Below are positions 35,877 through 43,674 of a DNA stretch of 64,000 nucleotides, piece by piece; the first letter of the stretch is position 1, and each line of letters opens with the position of its first letter. Source of the stretch: Paenibacillus sp. YYML68 (lineage in GTDB: Bacteria > Bacillota > Bacilli > Paenibacillales > NBRC-103111); the NCBI RefSeq assembly GCF_027923405.1, contig NZ_BQYI01000001.1, forward strand, positions 4,070,501-4,134,500, in the 5' to 3' direction. A program made the translations under genes and the position numbers. The notes beneath the pieces are model-generated. The model had not been told where the DNA came from. It saw nothing but the letters and a program-made list of their open reading frames with translations, and ran no database searches.

Positions 35877-36623
35877 ATGAGTGAAGCATTACACACGCTT
35901 GAAGGCTGGTACAGCCTGCATGACTTCCGCGCGATCGACTGGAACGCCTGGAAGGCGCTGACCGACAAGGAGCGCGCGCGCGCCGAGGACGAGCTGTTCT
36001 CGCTGCTGAAGAAGTACCAAGCGACCGAGGATCAGAAGCTAGGCAGCACGGCCTTCTACTCGATCGTCGGCCAGAAGGCCGACTTCGTCTTCATGCATCT
36101 GCGCGAGTCGCTGGAGGAGCTGAACGAGCTCGAGACGGAGTTCAACAAATCGATGTTCGCACAGGTGACGATTCCGACGTACTCGTACGTGTCGATCGTC
36201 GAGCTGGGCGGCTACATGGCGAAGCCGGGCACCGATCCGATGCAGGACCCGGACATTCTCGCCCGCCTGAAGCCGATCTTGCCGAAGTCGAAGCACCTCT
36301 GCTTCTACCCGATGAACAAGAAGCGCGAGGGCAACGACAACTGGTACATGCTCAGCACCGACGAGCGCCGCACCTTCATGCGCGGACACGGCATGATCGG
36401 CCGCAACTACGCGGGCAAGATCAAGCAAATTATCAGCGGCTCCATCGGCCTTGACGATTGGGAATGGGGCGTCACGCTGTTCGCCGACGATGCGCTGCAG
36501 TTCAAGAAGATCGTACACGAGATGCGCTTCGACGAGACGAGCGCCCGCTTCGGCGAATTCGGCGACTTCTACGTCGGCAACCTGCTCGATCAAGAGAAGA
36601 TGGCAGCGATGATCAAGCTGTAA
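35877..36623 (+). CDS. hemQ: Coproheme decarboxylase HemQ
   Basis: A 248-residue chlorite-dismutase-family enzyme that performs the last step of the coproporphyrin-dependent haem pathway, converting coproheme to haem b with peroxide. His171 in [11 protein letters not shown] is the proximal haem ligand, and [12 protein letters not shown] contains the Tyr that acts in decarboxylation. The glutamine that replaces the chlorite dismutase arginine is expected near WEWGVTLF but was not placed. AAAGGAG precedes the ATG; own promoter and terminator. Also called chdC. Confidence 0.95.
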   Translation: MSEALHTLEGWYSLHDFRAIDWNAWKALTDKERARAEDELFSLLKKYQATEDQKLGSTAFYSIVGQKADFVFMHLRESLEELNELETEFNKSMFAQVTIPTYSYVSIVELGGYMAKPGTDPMQDPDILARLKPILPKSKHLCFYPMNKKREGNDNWYMLSTDERRTFMRGHGMIGRNYAGKIKQIISGSIGLDDWEWGVTLFADDALQFKKIVHEMRFDETSARFGEFGDFYVGNLLDQEKMAAMIKL

Positions 36624-36666
36624 GCAACCGCAGCCGTAAGACGATACGCGCCTTACGCGCGAATGA

Positions 36667-36717
36667 ACAAAAACCTTGCCTACTCAGCTGATAAGCCGAG
36701 CGGGCAAGGTTTTTTTA
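36667..36717 (+). terminator. Intrinsic terminator of hemQ
   Basis: AACCTTGCC (36672-36680) pairs with GGCAAGGTT (36703-36711), followed by a run of T to 36716. Confidence 0.88.
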
Positions 36718-36818
36718 GCTGCAGCAATCATTCACCATACGAATCGTCAGCTCTGTTCATCATTCATGTCGTAAATATTCCGCTCCGTTAACCATTATCG
36801 GCATTAAAGGATAAAACC

Positions 36819-37094
36819 TTAATCGTCATCGTCCTCTGCGGCAAGACGGGCCAGCTCCTCATCCATCGCCTTGCGCCGCAAATATTCCTCCGTGTCCCGG
36901 TCGCGCTGACGAGACTTCTCCTTCAGCCGTTCAATAGCAGGCAGAATGAGAATGTCGATCTCCTTCTGGACGACGGCGACGAGATCGTATCGGCTCTGCT
37001 GCTCCAGGTAATGACCGACCTCGATCAGGGCATTGTACCTGTCGAGCTCATCGCGGGTCAGAAGACCCCGCACCTGCACGCTGCAATGACGCAT
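36819..37094 (-). CDS. Conserved hypothetical protein downstream of ndh (91 aa)
   Basis: A 91-residue soluble, helical and strongly charged protein ending in an acidic DDDD tail. The N-terminal RGLLTRDELDRYNALIEVGHYLE looks like an amphipathic helical hairpin. It begins three bases after the ndh stop with AAAGGA upstream, so it is very likely co-transcribed with ndh and under the same Rex control. I do not recognise the family. Confidence 0.7.
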   Translation of the reverse strand: MRHCSVQVRGLLTRDELDRYNALIEVGHYLEQQSRYDLVAVVQKEIDILILPAIERLKEKSRQRDRDTEEYLRRKAMDEELARLAAEDDDD

Positions 37095-37097
37095 CGA

Positions 37098-38288
37098 TTA
37101 GAAGCGTCCTTTCTTCAGAACGAGCGGAATGCCACCGATGATGTACAGGTAGCGCACGTCGATGATTTTCTTCATCGCCGCTGCGAAGCCGCCTTTAATT
37201 TTGCGGGAGCCGACGATACCGATTGCCTCACCGCGTCCGAGCGACGCCACCGTGCCCTTCGGCTTGTACTCGAACTTGCGCAGCTCCGAGCCGCGAATTT
37301 GCGCCACGAGGTTGTGCGCGCACACCTCTGCCTGCTGGATCGAGATCTGGGCTGTCGGCGGGTACGGTCTGCCCTCCGGATTCATGACGATGGAGCAATC
37401 GCCGAGCACATAGACGTTCTCATGACCTGGTATGCGCAGCTCCTCGTCGACCTTCACTCTGCCGCGCATCGTCTCGAAGCCTGCCTCCTCCAGCATCCGG
37501 TTGCCGCGCACACCACCGGTCCAGATAACTGTGGACGACTTAATTTCTTCGCCAGTTGCAAGAACGACGCCCTCAGGTGTACACTCCTTAATCGCTGTCG
37601 CAATTTTGAACGTAACTCGTTTATTTTTCAGCACGTTCATCGCGTATTCCACAAGCTCAGCATCGAAGCCCGGAAGCGCGGTCGGTGCCGCCTCTATGTT
37701 CACGATCTGTACGTGCGACGGATCGACGTCGAACTCCTTACACAGCTCTGGGATCCGGTCTGCCAGCTCGCCCACGAATTCAATGCCTGTGAAGCCCGCT
37801 CCGCCGACGACGAACGTCAAGTAATCTTTACGGTTCGGCTCACGCTTGAACTTGGCGAACTGATATTCAATATGCTCGCGAATGAAGCGAACGCTGTTGA
37901 TCGAGCGGATGTTCAATGCATATTCCTTCAGGCCCGGGATACCGAACGTCTCCGGCTCGCCGCCTAGTCCGATCACAAGGTAATCGTAAGAGAGCGTGCC
38001 CTCCTCAAGAATAACCTTCTTCTCCTGCGGTCTGATCTGTACGACTGTCGACTTGACGAAGTCAATCTTGAATTCGTCGATCAGCTTGAGGATGTTCACG
38101 CGTGCATTCTCCGGATTGTCCGTGCCGGCAGCCGGCATATGCAGGTGCGTCGTAATGTAATGGTAGTCGTGCTTGTTCACGAGCGTAACGTCAGCCTCGT
38201 TGTAGTTCAGTTCCTTCTGCAGACGGATCGCTGTCACGATACCGCCGTATCCTGCGCCCAGTATTACGATTCTTGGAATTCGGCTCAT
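37098..38288 (-). CDS. ndh: Type II NADH dehydrogenase
   Basis: A 396-residue monotopic flavoprotein that passes electrons from NADH to menaquinone without pumping protons. The FAD-binding motif VILGAGYGGIVTA is at the N-terminus, the NADH-binding motif VVGGAGFTGIEFVGEL near residue 165, and the second FAD contact VYVLGDCS near 300. The C-terminal helix pair anchors it to the membrane. The promoter carries a Rex operator, matching control of ndh by NADH/NAD+ in Bacillus. A small gene follows in the same unit. Confidence 0.95.
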   Translation of the reverse strand: MSRIPRIVILGAGYGGIVTAIRLQKELNYNEADVTLVNKHDYHYITTHLHMPAAGTDNPENARVNILKLIDEFKIDFVKSTVVQIRPQEKKVILEEGTLSYDYLVIGLGGEPETFGIPGLKEYALNIRSINSVRFIREHIEYQFAKFKREPNRKDYLTFVVGGAGFTGIEFVGELADRIPELCKEFDVDPSHVQIVNIEAAPTALPGFDAELVEYAMNVLKNKRVTFKIATAIKECTPEGVVLATGEEIKSSTVIWTGGVRGNRMLEEAGFETMRGRVKVDEELRIPGHENVYVLGDCSIVMNPEGRPYPPTAQISIQQAEVCAHNLVAQIRGSELRKFEYKPKGTVASLGRGEAIGIVGSRKIKGGFAAAMKKIIDVRYLYIIGGIPLVLKKGRF

Positions 38289-38352
38289 GGTTCTATCCCT
38301 TCCATCCTTAGGTTTTATCTATCTCTATATGTTGTAGCTTTTCCCAAATTCG

Positions 38353-38381
38353 ATTGTGAAAAATTACACAAACCATGTCAA
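38353..38381 (-). promoter_or_regulatory. ndh promoter
   Basis: On the minus strand TTGACA (38376-38381), 17 bases and CACAAT (38353-38358), 64 bases before the start codon. Confidence 0.75.
38354..38371. promoter_or_regulatory. Rex operator overlapping the ndh promoter
   Basis: TTGTGAAAAATTACACAA matches the Rex consensus TTGTGAAWWWWTTCACAA at 17 of 18 positions. It occupies the space from the -10 to near the -35, so bound Rex would block RNA polymerase; NADH releases it. Confidence 0.88.
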
Positions 38382-38495
38382 ATGTCAGTTTTTACACCAA
38401 TTCAAAAGAAATAATATAATTTTACGCCCTAAATAGCAAGTATTATTTTGTTAAAAATAAGGGTGTACATCAAAATTTAGTCGGTCCGACTGCAG

Positions 38496-38524
38496 AAAAA
38501 AAAGCGCGGTCAGCTGACCTGCGC
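38496..38524 (-). terminator. Intrinsic terminator containing the sda stop codon
   Basis: On the minus strand GCGCAGGTCAGCTGACCGCGC (complement of 38504-38524) folds on itself and is followed by eight T. The sda TGA lies inside the stem. Confidence 0.85.
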
Positions 38525-38668
38525 ATCATGATTTGTGTAATAATCCAAGTTGAGCTTACGTCTCTTAATTTCCTGTAGCAGCAGCTCGACGAAGGCTTCC
38601 TCCAGCTTCATTTCGATCGCTTTGAAATAAGATTCAATTAAAATCTCGTTGCTGATTAATCTCACCAT
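38510..38668 (-). CDS. sda: Sporulation checkpoint inhibitor Sda
   Basis: A 52-residue helical hairpin protein that binds the dimerisation domain of sporulation kinases such as KinA and blocks phosphorylation of Spo0A when replication is perturbed. The core [17 protein letters not shown] followed by [14 protein letters not shown] matches Bacillus Sda ([16 protein letters not shown]). ATG 38668 follows AGAAGGTG. Several DnaA boxes lie just upstream, consistent with DnaA-dependent sda expression known in Bacillus subtilis. It is too short to be called by length alone, but the match is clear. Confidence 0.93.
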   Translation of the reverse strand: MVRLISNEILIESYFKAIEMKLEEAFVELLLQEIKRRKLNLDYYTNHDAQVS

Positions 38669-38735
38669 ATTCACCTTCTATCTGCCGAAAGTAAACACAT
38701 CTTAACACGGTAACGAAATAAGAACAAGCGTTCCG

Positions 38736-38834
38736 TTATCCACACCCAGGTGTGTACAAGCTGTGCACGGAGTGTTGATAACTGTCCAAAAATGGGTAAT
38801 ACTGCATAGGGATATGTGGACAATGTTATACACA
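38736..38834. promoter_or_regulatory. DnaA-box cluster between sda and the XapX gene
   Basis: Compared with TTATCCACA on either strand: 38736-38744 is perfect; 38773-38781, 38815-38823 and 38826-38834 match at 8 of 9; 38751-38759 at 7 of 9. Five sites in 99 bases beside sda is the arrangement expected for DnaA control of the checkpoint gene. Confidence 0.85.
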
Positions 38835-38891
38835 CCCCATTTGACCTGTTGCCTCATAAAAAAATTTAATCAGAAAGCGGAGGAATATTTC

Positions 38892-39065
38892 ATGAACTCC
38901 TCAGTTGTATGGCAAACCTTGCTCTCATTAGGCACCGGCTTAATCGTCGGACTACTCTTCGCGTTCCTGCGGCTGCCAGTACCTGCGCCACCTGCAATTC
39001 CAGCCGTATTCGGCATATTCGGCATCACACTCGGATATTTATTGTATCAGAAGCTGTTTGGGTGA
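38892..39065 (+). CDS. XapX-domain small membrane protein (57 aa)
   Basis: A 57-residue protein with two membrane helices joined by FLRLPVPAPPAIPAVFGIFG, the signature of the XapX (DUF1427) family. Function unknown. ATG 38892 follows GGAGG. It is divergent from sda and shares its DnaA-box region, and is followed by another small membrane-protein gene 88 bases on. Confidence 0.85.
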   Translation: MNSSVVWQTLLSLGTGLIVGLLFAFLRLPVPAPPAIPAVFGIFGITLGYLLYQKLFG

Positions 39066-39153
39066 GTGCCCCATCTTTGCTGAAGCTTGAAACCGGGACA
39101 GCTCTGCTTTCGTAAACATTCCACAAGTCTTCCATTTAGAAAGGGGAATTGCC

Positions 39154-39456
39154 GTGGAAACACGCAGATTGCTGTCCGCCGCTAGCTACTTCAGCATTTT
39201 TGTCGCAGGCTTCATCATTCCGATCGTCATCTACTTCATCACTAACGATTCAATCGTTCGATATCACGCGAAGAAGGCCTTTATTTCTCACATTTTGCCT
39301 TTCTTCTCGCTCCTGTTCCTGTTCATCTCCTTCTTCACACTGCCCGATATGAGCATCTTCATTATATCGAGTGTGCTGTGCGGCGTACTGTACTTGGCCG
39401 TCATGATTTATAACATCATACAAGGAATTCGAATAATCGCAGGCCATAGCGAATAG
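39154..39456 (+). CDS. DUF4870-like small membrane protein (100 aa)
   Basis: A 100-residue protein with three hydrophobic segments. YFSIFVAGFIIPIVIYFIT followed by VRYHAKKAF is the pattern of the DUF4870 (Tic20-like) family. GTG 39154 follows AAAGGGG. Function unknown. A terminator lies 25 bases past the stop. Confidence 0.75.
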   Translation: METRRLLSAASYFSIFVAGFIIPIVIYFITNDSIVRYHAKKAFISHILPFFSLLFLFISFFTLPDMSIFIISSVLCGVLYLAVMIYNIIQGIRIIAGHSE

Positions 39457-39480
39457 ACCACGTCGCTCACGCGAGCACTC

Positions 39481-39537
39481 GCCTTGATGCAGTAGCGTCG
39501 CATACGCTCGTCGCTGCTCATCAAGGCCATTTTTATT
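39481..39537 (+). terminator. Intrinsic terminator of the DUF4870-like gene
   Basis: GCCTTGATG (39481-39489) pairs with CATCAAGGC (39519-39527), extended inward with mismatches, followed by ATTTTTATTT. Confidence 0.8.
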
Positions 39538-39592
39538 TGCCGCCGTCCGTCTCCTTGTGGTAAGATCTATAATCTGTGCAGCGAGTGGCACC

Positions 39593-39708
39593 TTGTCCAC
39601 AGCATGTGCGTAACCACCTGTGCATACAGTGGATAACGACGTGGATAGCTTGTCAGTCGGCATTTCACTCTTGTGGATATGTGCGATTGAGATGACTAGT
39701 TATCCACA
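39593..39708. promoter_or_regulatory. Second DnaA-box cluster
   Basis: Gene-free stretch (39538-39839) holding at least six sites: 39593-39601 (8/9), 39619-39627 (7/9), 39628-39636 (8/9), 39640-39648 (7/9), 39672-39680 (8/9) and 39700-39708 (perfect). No gene starts within it: the left neighbour ends before it and the right neighbour ends into it, so it does not look like an ordinary promoter. Confidence 0.8.
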
Positions 39709-39839
39709 GCCTTTTTTTTCATCTTGCTTCATATAGATAAAAAAATCCCCCTATGTCATCCTGCCAGCAGCAGCATAACATAGAGAGATCTCATAGCTTC
39801 GCGATTCGTTCGTCCGATCAACAGCTTAGATGGAGCTCA

Positions 39840-40202
39840 TTAGTCCTCGCAAGGCTGCGCCAATGACGCATCCTCTTCCTTCGTACGGAAGCTTGCTCCG
39901 CAGCCGCACGTCGCAACCGCATTCGGATTCTGAATGGTAAATCCTCCGCCGATGCCTGTATCCTGGAAGTCAATTTCAACCCCGAATAAATATTTGGCGC
40001 TCTCCTCATCAACGACGACCTTCAAGCCTTGAATATCCAGCACTTGATCATCCTCGTTCTGCTTGTCGTCAAAGCCCATTCCATAGGAGAAGCCGCTACA
40101 GCCTCCGGACTTGACACCTACACGCAGGAACAGATTCGGAATTTCTTGCTGCGCCAGCATTTCCTTCATTTTATCGACAGCCGTATCGCTGATTTTAATC
40201 AT
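39840..40202 (-). CDS. A-type iron-sulfur carrier protein (HesB/IscA/ErpA family)
   Basis: A 120-residue Fe-S carrier that delivers clusters to apoproteins. The three conserved cysteines are Cys35 in GGCSGFSYG and Cys99 and Cys101 in ATCGCGASF. It corresponds to Bacillus YutM, also encoded near yuzB, yutI and NADH dehydrogenase genes, as here. It is the gene downstream of the Spo0E-like gene with 34 bases between, so they may share a transcript. The C-terminal extension with Cys118 is unusual. Confidence 0.92.
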   Translation of the reverse strand: MIKISDTAVDKMKEMLAQQEIPNLFLRVGVKSGGCSGFSYGMGFDDKQNEDDQVLDIQGLKVVVDEESAKYLFGVEIDFQDTGIGGGFTIQNPNAVATCGCGASFRTKEEDASLAQPCED

Positions 40203-40236
40203 AACTCGAACAGCCTCCCTTACCTTAAAGTCGGAT

Positions 40237-40497
40237 CTATACTAAAGTATACTCCTTCACGGCCGACTCCTCAAGGGCTACCGCTGCTCGTGCAAGCTTA
40301 TCGGTTCTGGAGAGCTCATAATACCGCAGTAGCAGCTCATCTAGTTGCTGACTCGTAAGCTGCACCGCAGGATGCATCAAGCCGAGCTCGAGTCCCATCT
40401 GCACCATCTTCTCGCGCAGCAATTCAATATCCCTCAGCAGTGCGACGCCGCCCGCCTCAGGTGTAAGTATGTTATCCACACGGCACCGCCTGTCCAT
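40237..40497 (-). CDS. Spo0E-like aspartyl-phosphate phosphatase
   Basis: An 86-residue helical-hairpin protein of the Spo0E family, which dephosphorylate Spo0A to restrain sporulation. The signature is SQQLDELLLRYYEL (about residues 49-62), preceded by an LREKMVQMG helix. The family is usually 50-85 residues. Start is uncertain: ATG 40497 has no clear ribosome-binding site and GTG 40479 is an alternative. A perfect DnaA box (40472-40480) overlaps the GTG. Together with sda this puts two brakes on the phosphorelay within 2 kb. Confidence 0.8.
   Translation of the reverse strand: MDRRCRVDNILTPEAGGVALLRDIELLREKMVQMGLELGLMHPAVQLTSQQLDELLLRYYELSRTDKLARAAVALEESAVKEYTLV
40472..40480. promoter_or_regulatory. 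Single DnaA box at the Spo0E-like gene start
   Basis: A perfect TTATCCACA on the plus strand at the beginning of the Spo0E-like gene. Confidence 0.5.
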
Positions 40498-40716
40498 CGG
40501 AATCTAACAGGTTTAAGAATCGAGGAATTACTCGACTCTGAGTAACAATCATGAAGTATACTAGAATCTTACAAAAAAATAAATAGTTTGTCATAAATAC
40601 CCGGTTACAAAAGTCATTGCTCGATTAAAACGTTTAACCGGATGGCATGTATTGCCCCGCCATACACAGAGGTTTATAATAGGTTGTATTGTTTTCGGAT
40701 AACGGAGGTGGCACTG

Positions 40717-41823
40717 TTGAACATTGTAATTAGTGGAGATGACCAGCGGCTAGCTGAGATCGCGGAGAAGGTGCAGCATGGCGAGCGTCTGACGCTTGCG
40801 GACGGCAAGTTTTTGTATGAGTCTGAGGATCTGCTGAAGATCGGACAAATGGCCAACGAGGTTAATTTACGCAAGAACGGCAAGAAGGTTTATTTCGTCG
40901 ACAACATGAGTCTGTATTTCACAAACGTGTGCGAGGAGCATTGTGCGTTTTGCCATTTTCGGCGGGATGAGGGACAGCCTGGGGCGTACACGCTCACACC
41001 GGAGGAAATGTTCGAGTACATCGATAAGCACTATCACCCGGGCTTGCGCGAGTTCCACATTACCGGTGGGCATAACCCGAATGTTCCATTCGAATACTAC
41101 GTAAACAGCATCAAGCAGCTGAAGCTGCGATATCCGAACGTCACGATTAAGGCGCATACGGCGGCTGAGATCGAGTTCTTCTCAAGACTAAGCGGACAAA
41201 CGTTTGAACAAGTACTGAAGACGCTCATGGAGGCGGGTCTTGGCACGATGCCTGGCGGCGGTGCGGAGATCTTATCGGAGCGGTACCGGAAGAAGATGCA
41301 TCTGGTCGACAAGGCATCGACCGATCAATGGCTGGACGTGCACCGCACCGCTCACAAGCTCGGCATGAAGACGCATGCGACGATGCTGTTCGGATCGATC
41401 GAGACGTACGAGGAGCGCATTCGCCATCTGATGTACTTGCGCGAGCTGCAGGATGAGACCGGAGGCTTCATGGTGTTCATTCCGAATGCAGTCCAGCCAG
41501 CCAGCGTGGACGCTGGACTGAAGCGCCGCGTGTCGGCCTATGACAACCTGAAGACGATTGCGATCAGCCGTCTTATGCTCGATAACATCCAGCACGTGAA
41601 GGCGTACTTCATCAATCTTGGCACGCAGCTGACACAGCTTGCATTTACATTCGGCGCATCTGACGCTCATGGCACCATTATTCAGGAGCGGATCAGCCAT
41701 TCCGCAGGCGCAACGTCGCCAGAAGGCTTAACCCGGGAAGAGCTTGTGTTCCTCATTCGCGGAGCAGGACGCATTCCTGTCGAGCGAGACACGTTCTACA
41801 ACGAAATTAAGGTATACGAATAA
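40717..41823 (+). CDS. mqnE: Aminodeoxyfutalosine synthase (radical SAM)
   Basis: A 368-residue radical SAM enzyme that joins 3-[(1-carboxyvinyl)oxy]benzoate to SAM-derived adenosine in the futalosine pathway of menaquinone synthesis. Cys72, Cys76 and Cys79 in CEEHCAFC bind the [4Fe-4S] cluster. HITGGHNPN and TMPGGGAEIL are family motifs shared by MqnE and MqnC; overall pattern and the first-step N-terminus favour MqnE. TTG 40717 is chosen because GGAGGTGG lies just upstream. The yutJ-type gene follows after 28 bases, probably in one operon. Confidence 0.9.
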   Translation: MNIVISGDDQRLAEIAEKVQHGERLTLADGKFLYESEDLLKIGQMANEVNLRKNGKKVYFVDNMSLYFTNVCEEHCAFCHFRRDEGQPGAYTLTPEEMFEYIDKHYHPGLREFHITGGHNPNVPFEYYVNSIKQLKLRYPNVTIKAHTAAEIEFFSRLSGQTFEQVLKTLMEAGLGTMPGGGAEILSERYRKKMHLVDKASTDQWLDVHRTAHKLGMKTHATMLFGSIETYEERIRHLMYLRELQDETGGFMVFIPNAVQPASVDAGLKRRVSAYDNLKTIAISRLMLDNIQHVKAYFINLGTQLTQLAFTFGASDAHGTIIQERISHSAGATSPEGLTREELVFLIRGAGRIPVERDTFYNEIKVYE

Positions 41824-41851
41824 AGCACACCGCAGAAAGGACCCCGCACCT

Positions 41852-42916
41852 ATGAAAAAAATCGTTATATTAGGCGGCGGGTACGGAGGGCTCGCTGTCG
41901 TCCAGCAATTGCTGGAGGGCAGCATCCCAGCCGATACCGCTATTGTGCTTGTCGACCGGATGCCGTTCCAAGGCCTCAAGACCGAGTATTATGCGCTGGC
42001 TGCCGGAACGGTGTCGGACAAAGAAATTCGCGTACAGTTCCCGGTCGACCCGCGTCTTGTCATGAAGTACGGCGATGTGCAGAGCGTCGATCTCGAGGCT
42101 AAGGTGATCCACTTCGACCAAGATGAGCCGCTCGCCTACGATCAGCTGGTTATTGCTCTTGGCTGTGTGGATAAATATCACGGCATTCCAGGCGCCGAGC
42201 AATTCTCCTGTAGCATTCAGTCGCTGTCTGCGACGCGCAAGACGTACCAGCGCACGAACGACATCTCGCCCTATGGACAGGTGACGATCGTCGGCGGCGG
42301 CTTGAGCGGCGTCGAGATGGCGGCTGAGCTCCGAGAGAGCAGGCCTGATCTGAACATACGCATCCTCGACCGCGGCGCGAGTATCTTATCCCCGTTCCCG
42401 GAGAAGCTGCAGCGCTTCGTCCGTGAATGGATGCTTGAGCATGAGATCGAGCTTCGCTCCCACGTCTCGCTGTCCCGTCTTGAGAACGGAGTTCTGTACA
42501 ACGGCGAGGAGACAATTCGTACCGATATTACAATCTGGACAGCCGGCATTCAGCCGAGTCCAATCGTGCAGCAGATGAACCTAGAGAAGGACGCGATGGG
42601 CAGACTGATCATTAACCAGTACCATCAGCTTCCGAGCTATCCTGAAGTGTACATCGTCGGGGACTGCGCCTCGCTTCCGTTCTCGCCGAGCGGGCAAGCG
42701 GCAGGCGCACAAGGGAAGCAAGTAGGCGATATTATCAAGGCGCTGTGGAAGAACGAAACTCCCCGGCTTGATCGAATCAAGCTCAAGGGAGTTCTGGGGT
42801 CTCTCGGTAAAAAGTCCGGCTTCGGCGTGATGGGCAAGCGAACGGTGATGACCGGCATGGTTCCTCGCGCGCTGAAGAGCGGCGTGCTCTGGATGGCGAA
42901 GCAGCATCTGGGCTAA
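41852..42916 (+). CDS. yutJ: NADH dehydrogenase-like protein YutJ
   Basis: A 354-residue relative of type II NADH dehydrogenase. FAD motif VILGGGYGGLAVV, second nucleotide motif VTIVGGGLSGVEMAAEL near residue 150, and VYIVGDCASL near 265 are intact. It is shorter than ndh in this window and lacks the longer C-terminal membrane anchor. Its redox partner is not established; placement after mqnE suggests a quinone link. AGAAAGGA precedes ATG 41852. Confidence 0.85.
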   Translation: MKKIVILGGGYGGLAVVQQLLEGSIPADTAIVLVDRMPFQGLKTEYYALAAGTVSDKEIRVQFPVDPRLVMKYGDVQSVDLEAKVIHFDQDEPLAYDQLVIALGCVDKYHGIPGAEQFSCSIQSLSATRKTYQRTNDISPYGQVTIVGGGLSGVEMAAELRESRPDLNIRILDRGASILSPFPEKLQRFVREWMLEHEIELRSHVSLSRLENGVLYNGEETIRTDITIWTAGIQPSPIVQQMNLEKDAMGRLIINQYHQLPSYPEVYIVGDCASLPFSPSGQAAGAQGKQVGDIIKALWKNETPRLDRIKLKGVLGSLGKKSGFGVMGKRTVMTGMVPRALKSGVLWMAKQHLG

Positions 42917-42971
42917 TGGGCCGCACCTGGCCTGGGGCTGAACCGTTGTTCCGCCTGCTGATCAGGTGCTG

Positions 42972-43226
42972 CTATTCCTTGAAGAGATCGAGCATGTCCT
43001 CGATCTCTTTTATTTTACCTTGAACCGCTTCCTTCAACTCGTCGGCGGACGGCGCGGACACGATCTCACCGTTCACCAGCGCAAATGGAGACAGGTAACA
43101 TTCTCCGCAATTGCCAAGACAGCCATATTCGATCACATCATAGTCCGGATTCGCCTCAAGCTCCTTCATCAGCCGATCCGTACCGTTGTGCATGTTGTTC
43201 GTACAAAATTCAATAATCGGTCTCAC
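42972..43226 (-). CDS. yuzB: YuzB family protein (DUF1450)
   Basis: An 84-residue protein with cysteines in IEFCTNN and YGCLGNCGECYLSPFALV, the DUF1450/YuzB pattern. The cysteine cluster suggests metal or Fe-S binding in a thioredoxin-like fold, but no function is established. GTG 43226 follows AAGGAGG. Its neighbours (Nfu, A-type carrier, yutJ) match the Bacillus yutI-yuzB-yutJ-yutM region. Confidence 0.9.
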   Translation of the reverse strand: MRPIIEFCTNNMHNGTDRLMKELEANPDYDVIEYGCLGNCGECYLSPFALVNGEIVSAPSADELKEAVQGKIKEIEDMLDLFKE

Positions 43227-43305
43227 GAAAAGCAGGCCTCCTTGGCACCCATTTTAATTTCAAGGGGTTTGTAATATAATAAAGGGAAGAAGGGAGATGA
43301 TGCAA

Positions 43306-43554
43306 ATGAGCGAAAACACGCAGCAAAGCACAAAGTATGACGAGGTGCTCGAGGTTCTAGATAAGCTTCGCCCATTCCTGCAGCGCGACGGCGGTGACGT
43401 CGAGCTTGTTGATGTGGAGGACGGCATCGTGAAGCTTCGTCTCGTAGGCGCTTGCGGCAGCTGCCCAAGCTCCACGATTACGCTGAAGGCCGGTATTGAG
43501 CGCGCGCTTGTTGAAGAAGTGGAAGGCGTGCATGAGGTCGTGCAAGTATTCTAA
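43306..43554 (+). CDS. Nfu-type iron-sulfur scaffold/carrier protein
   Basis: An 82-residue NifU C-terminal-domain protein. Cys50 and Cys53 in [11 protein letters not shown] bind a bridging [4Fe-4S] cluster between two subunits. It corresponds to Bacillus YutI. ATG 43306 has GGGAG nine bases upstream; the ATG at 43297 overlaps that site. It is divergent from yuzB and ends at a terminator. Confidence 0.93.
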   Translation: MSENTQQSTKYDEVLEVLDKLRPFLQRDGGDVELVDVEDGIVKLRLVGACGSCPSSTITLKAGIERALVEEVEGVHEVVQVF

Positions 43555-43592
43555 TACTGGAGCATTTGCATAGCAACGCCTGGAAACAGGCC

Positions 43593-43633
43593 AAAAAAGG
43601 TCGACCGCGTCGTTAGCGCGTGTCGGCCTTTTT
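43593..43633. terminator. Bidirectional terminator (nfu / SDR gene)
   Basis: An A-run and GGTCGACCGCG (to about 43609) pair with CGCGTGTCGGCC and five T (to 43633), with one mismatch and one bulge. Confidence 0.7.
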
Positions 43634-43674
43634 GAGCTATACAGTAAATCAGAGCAACGACGCACCGCTTCCGC

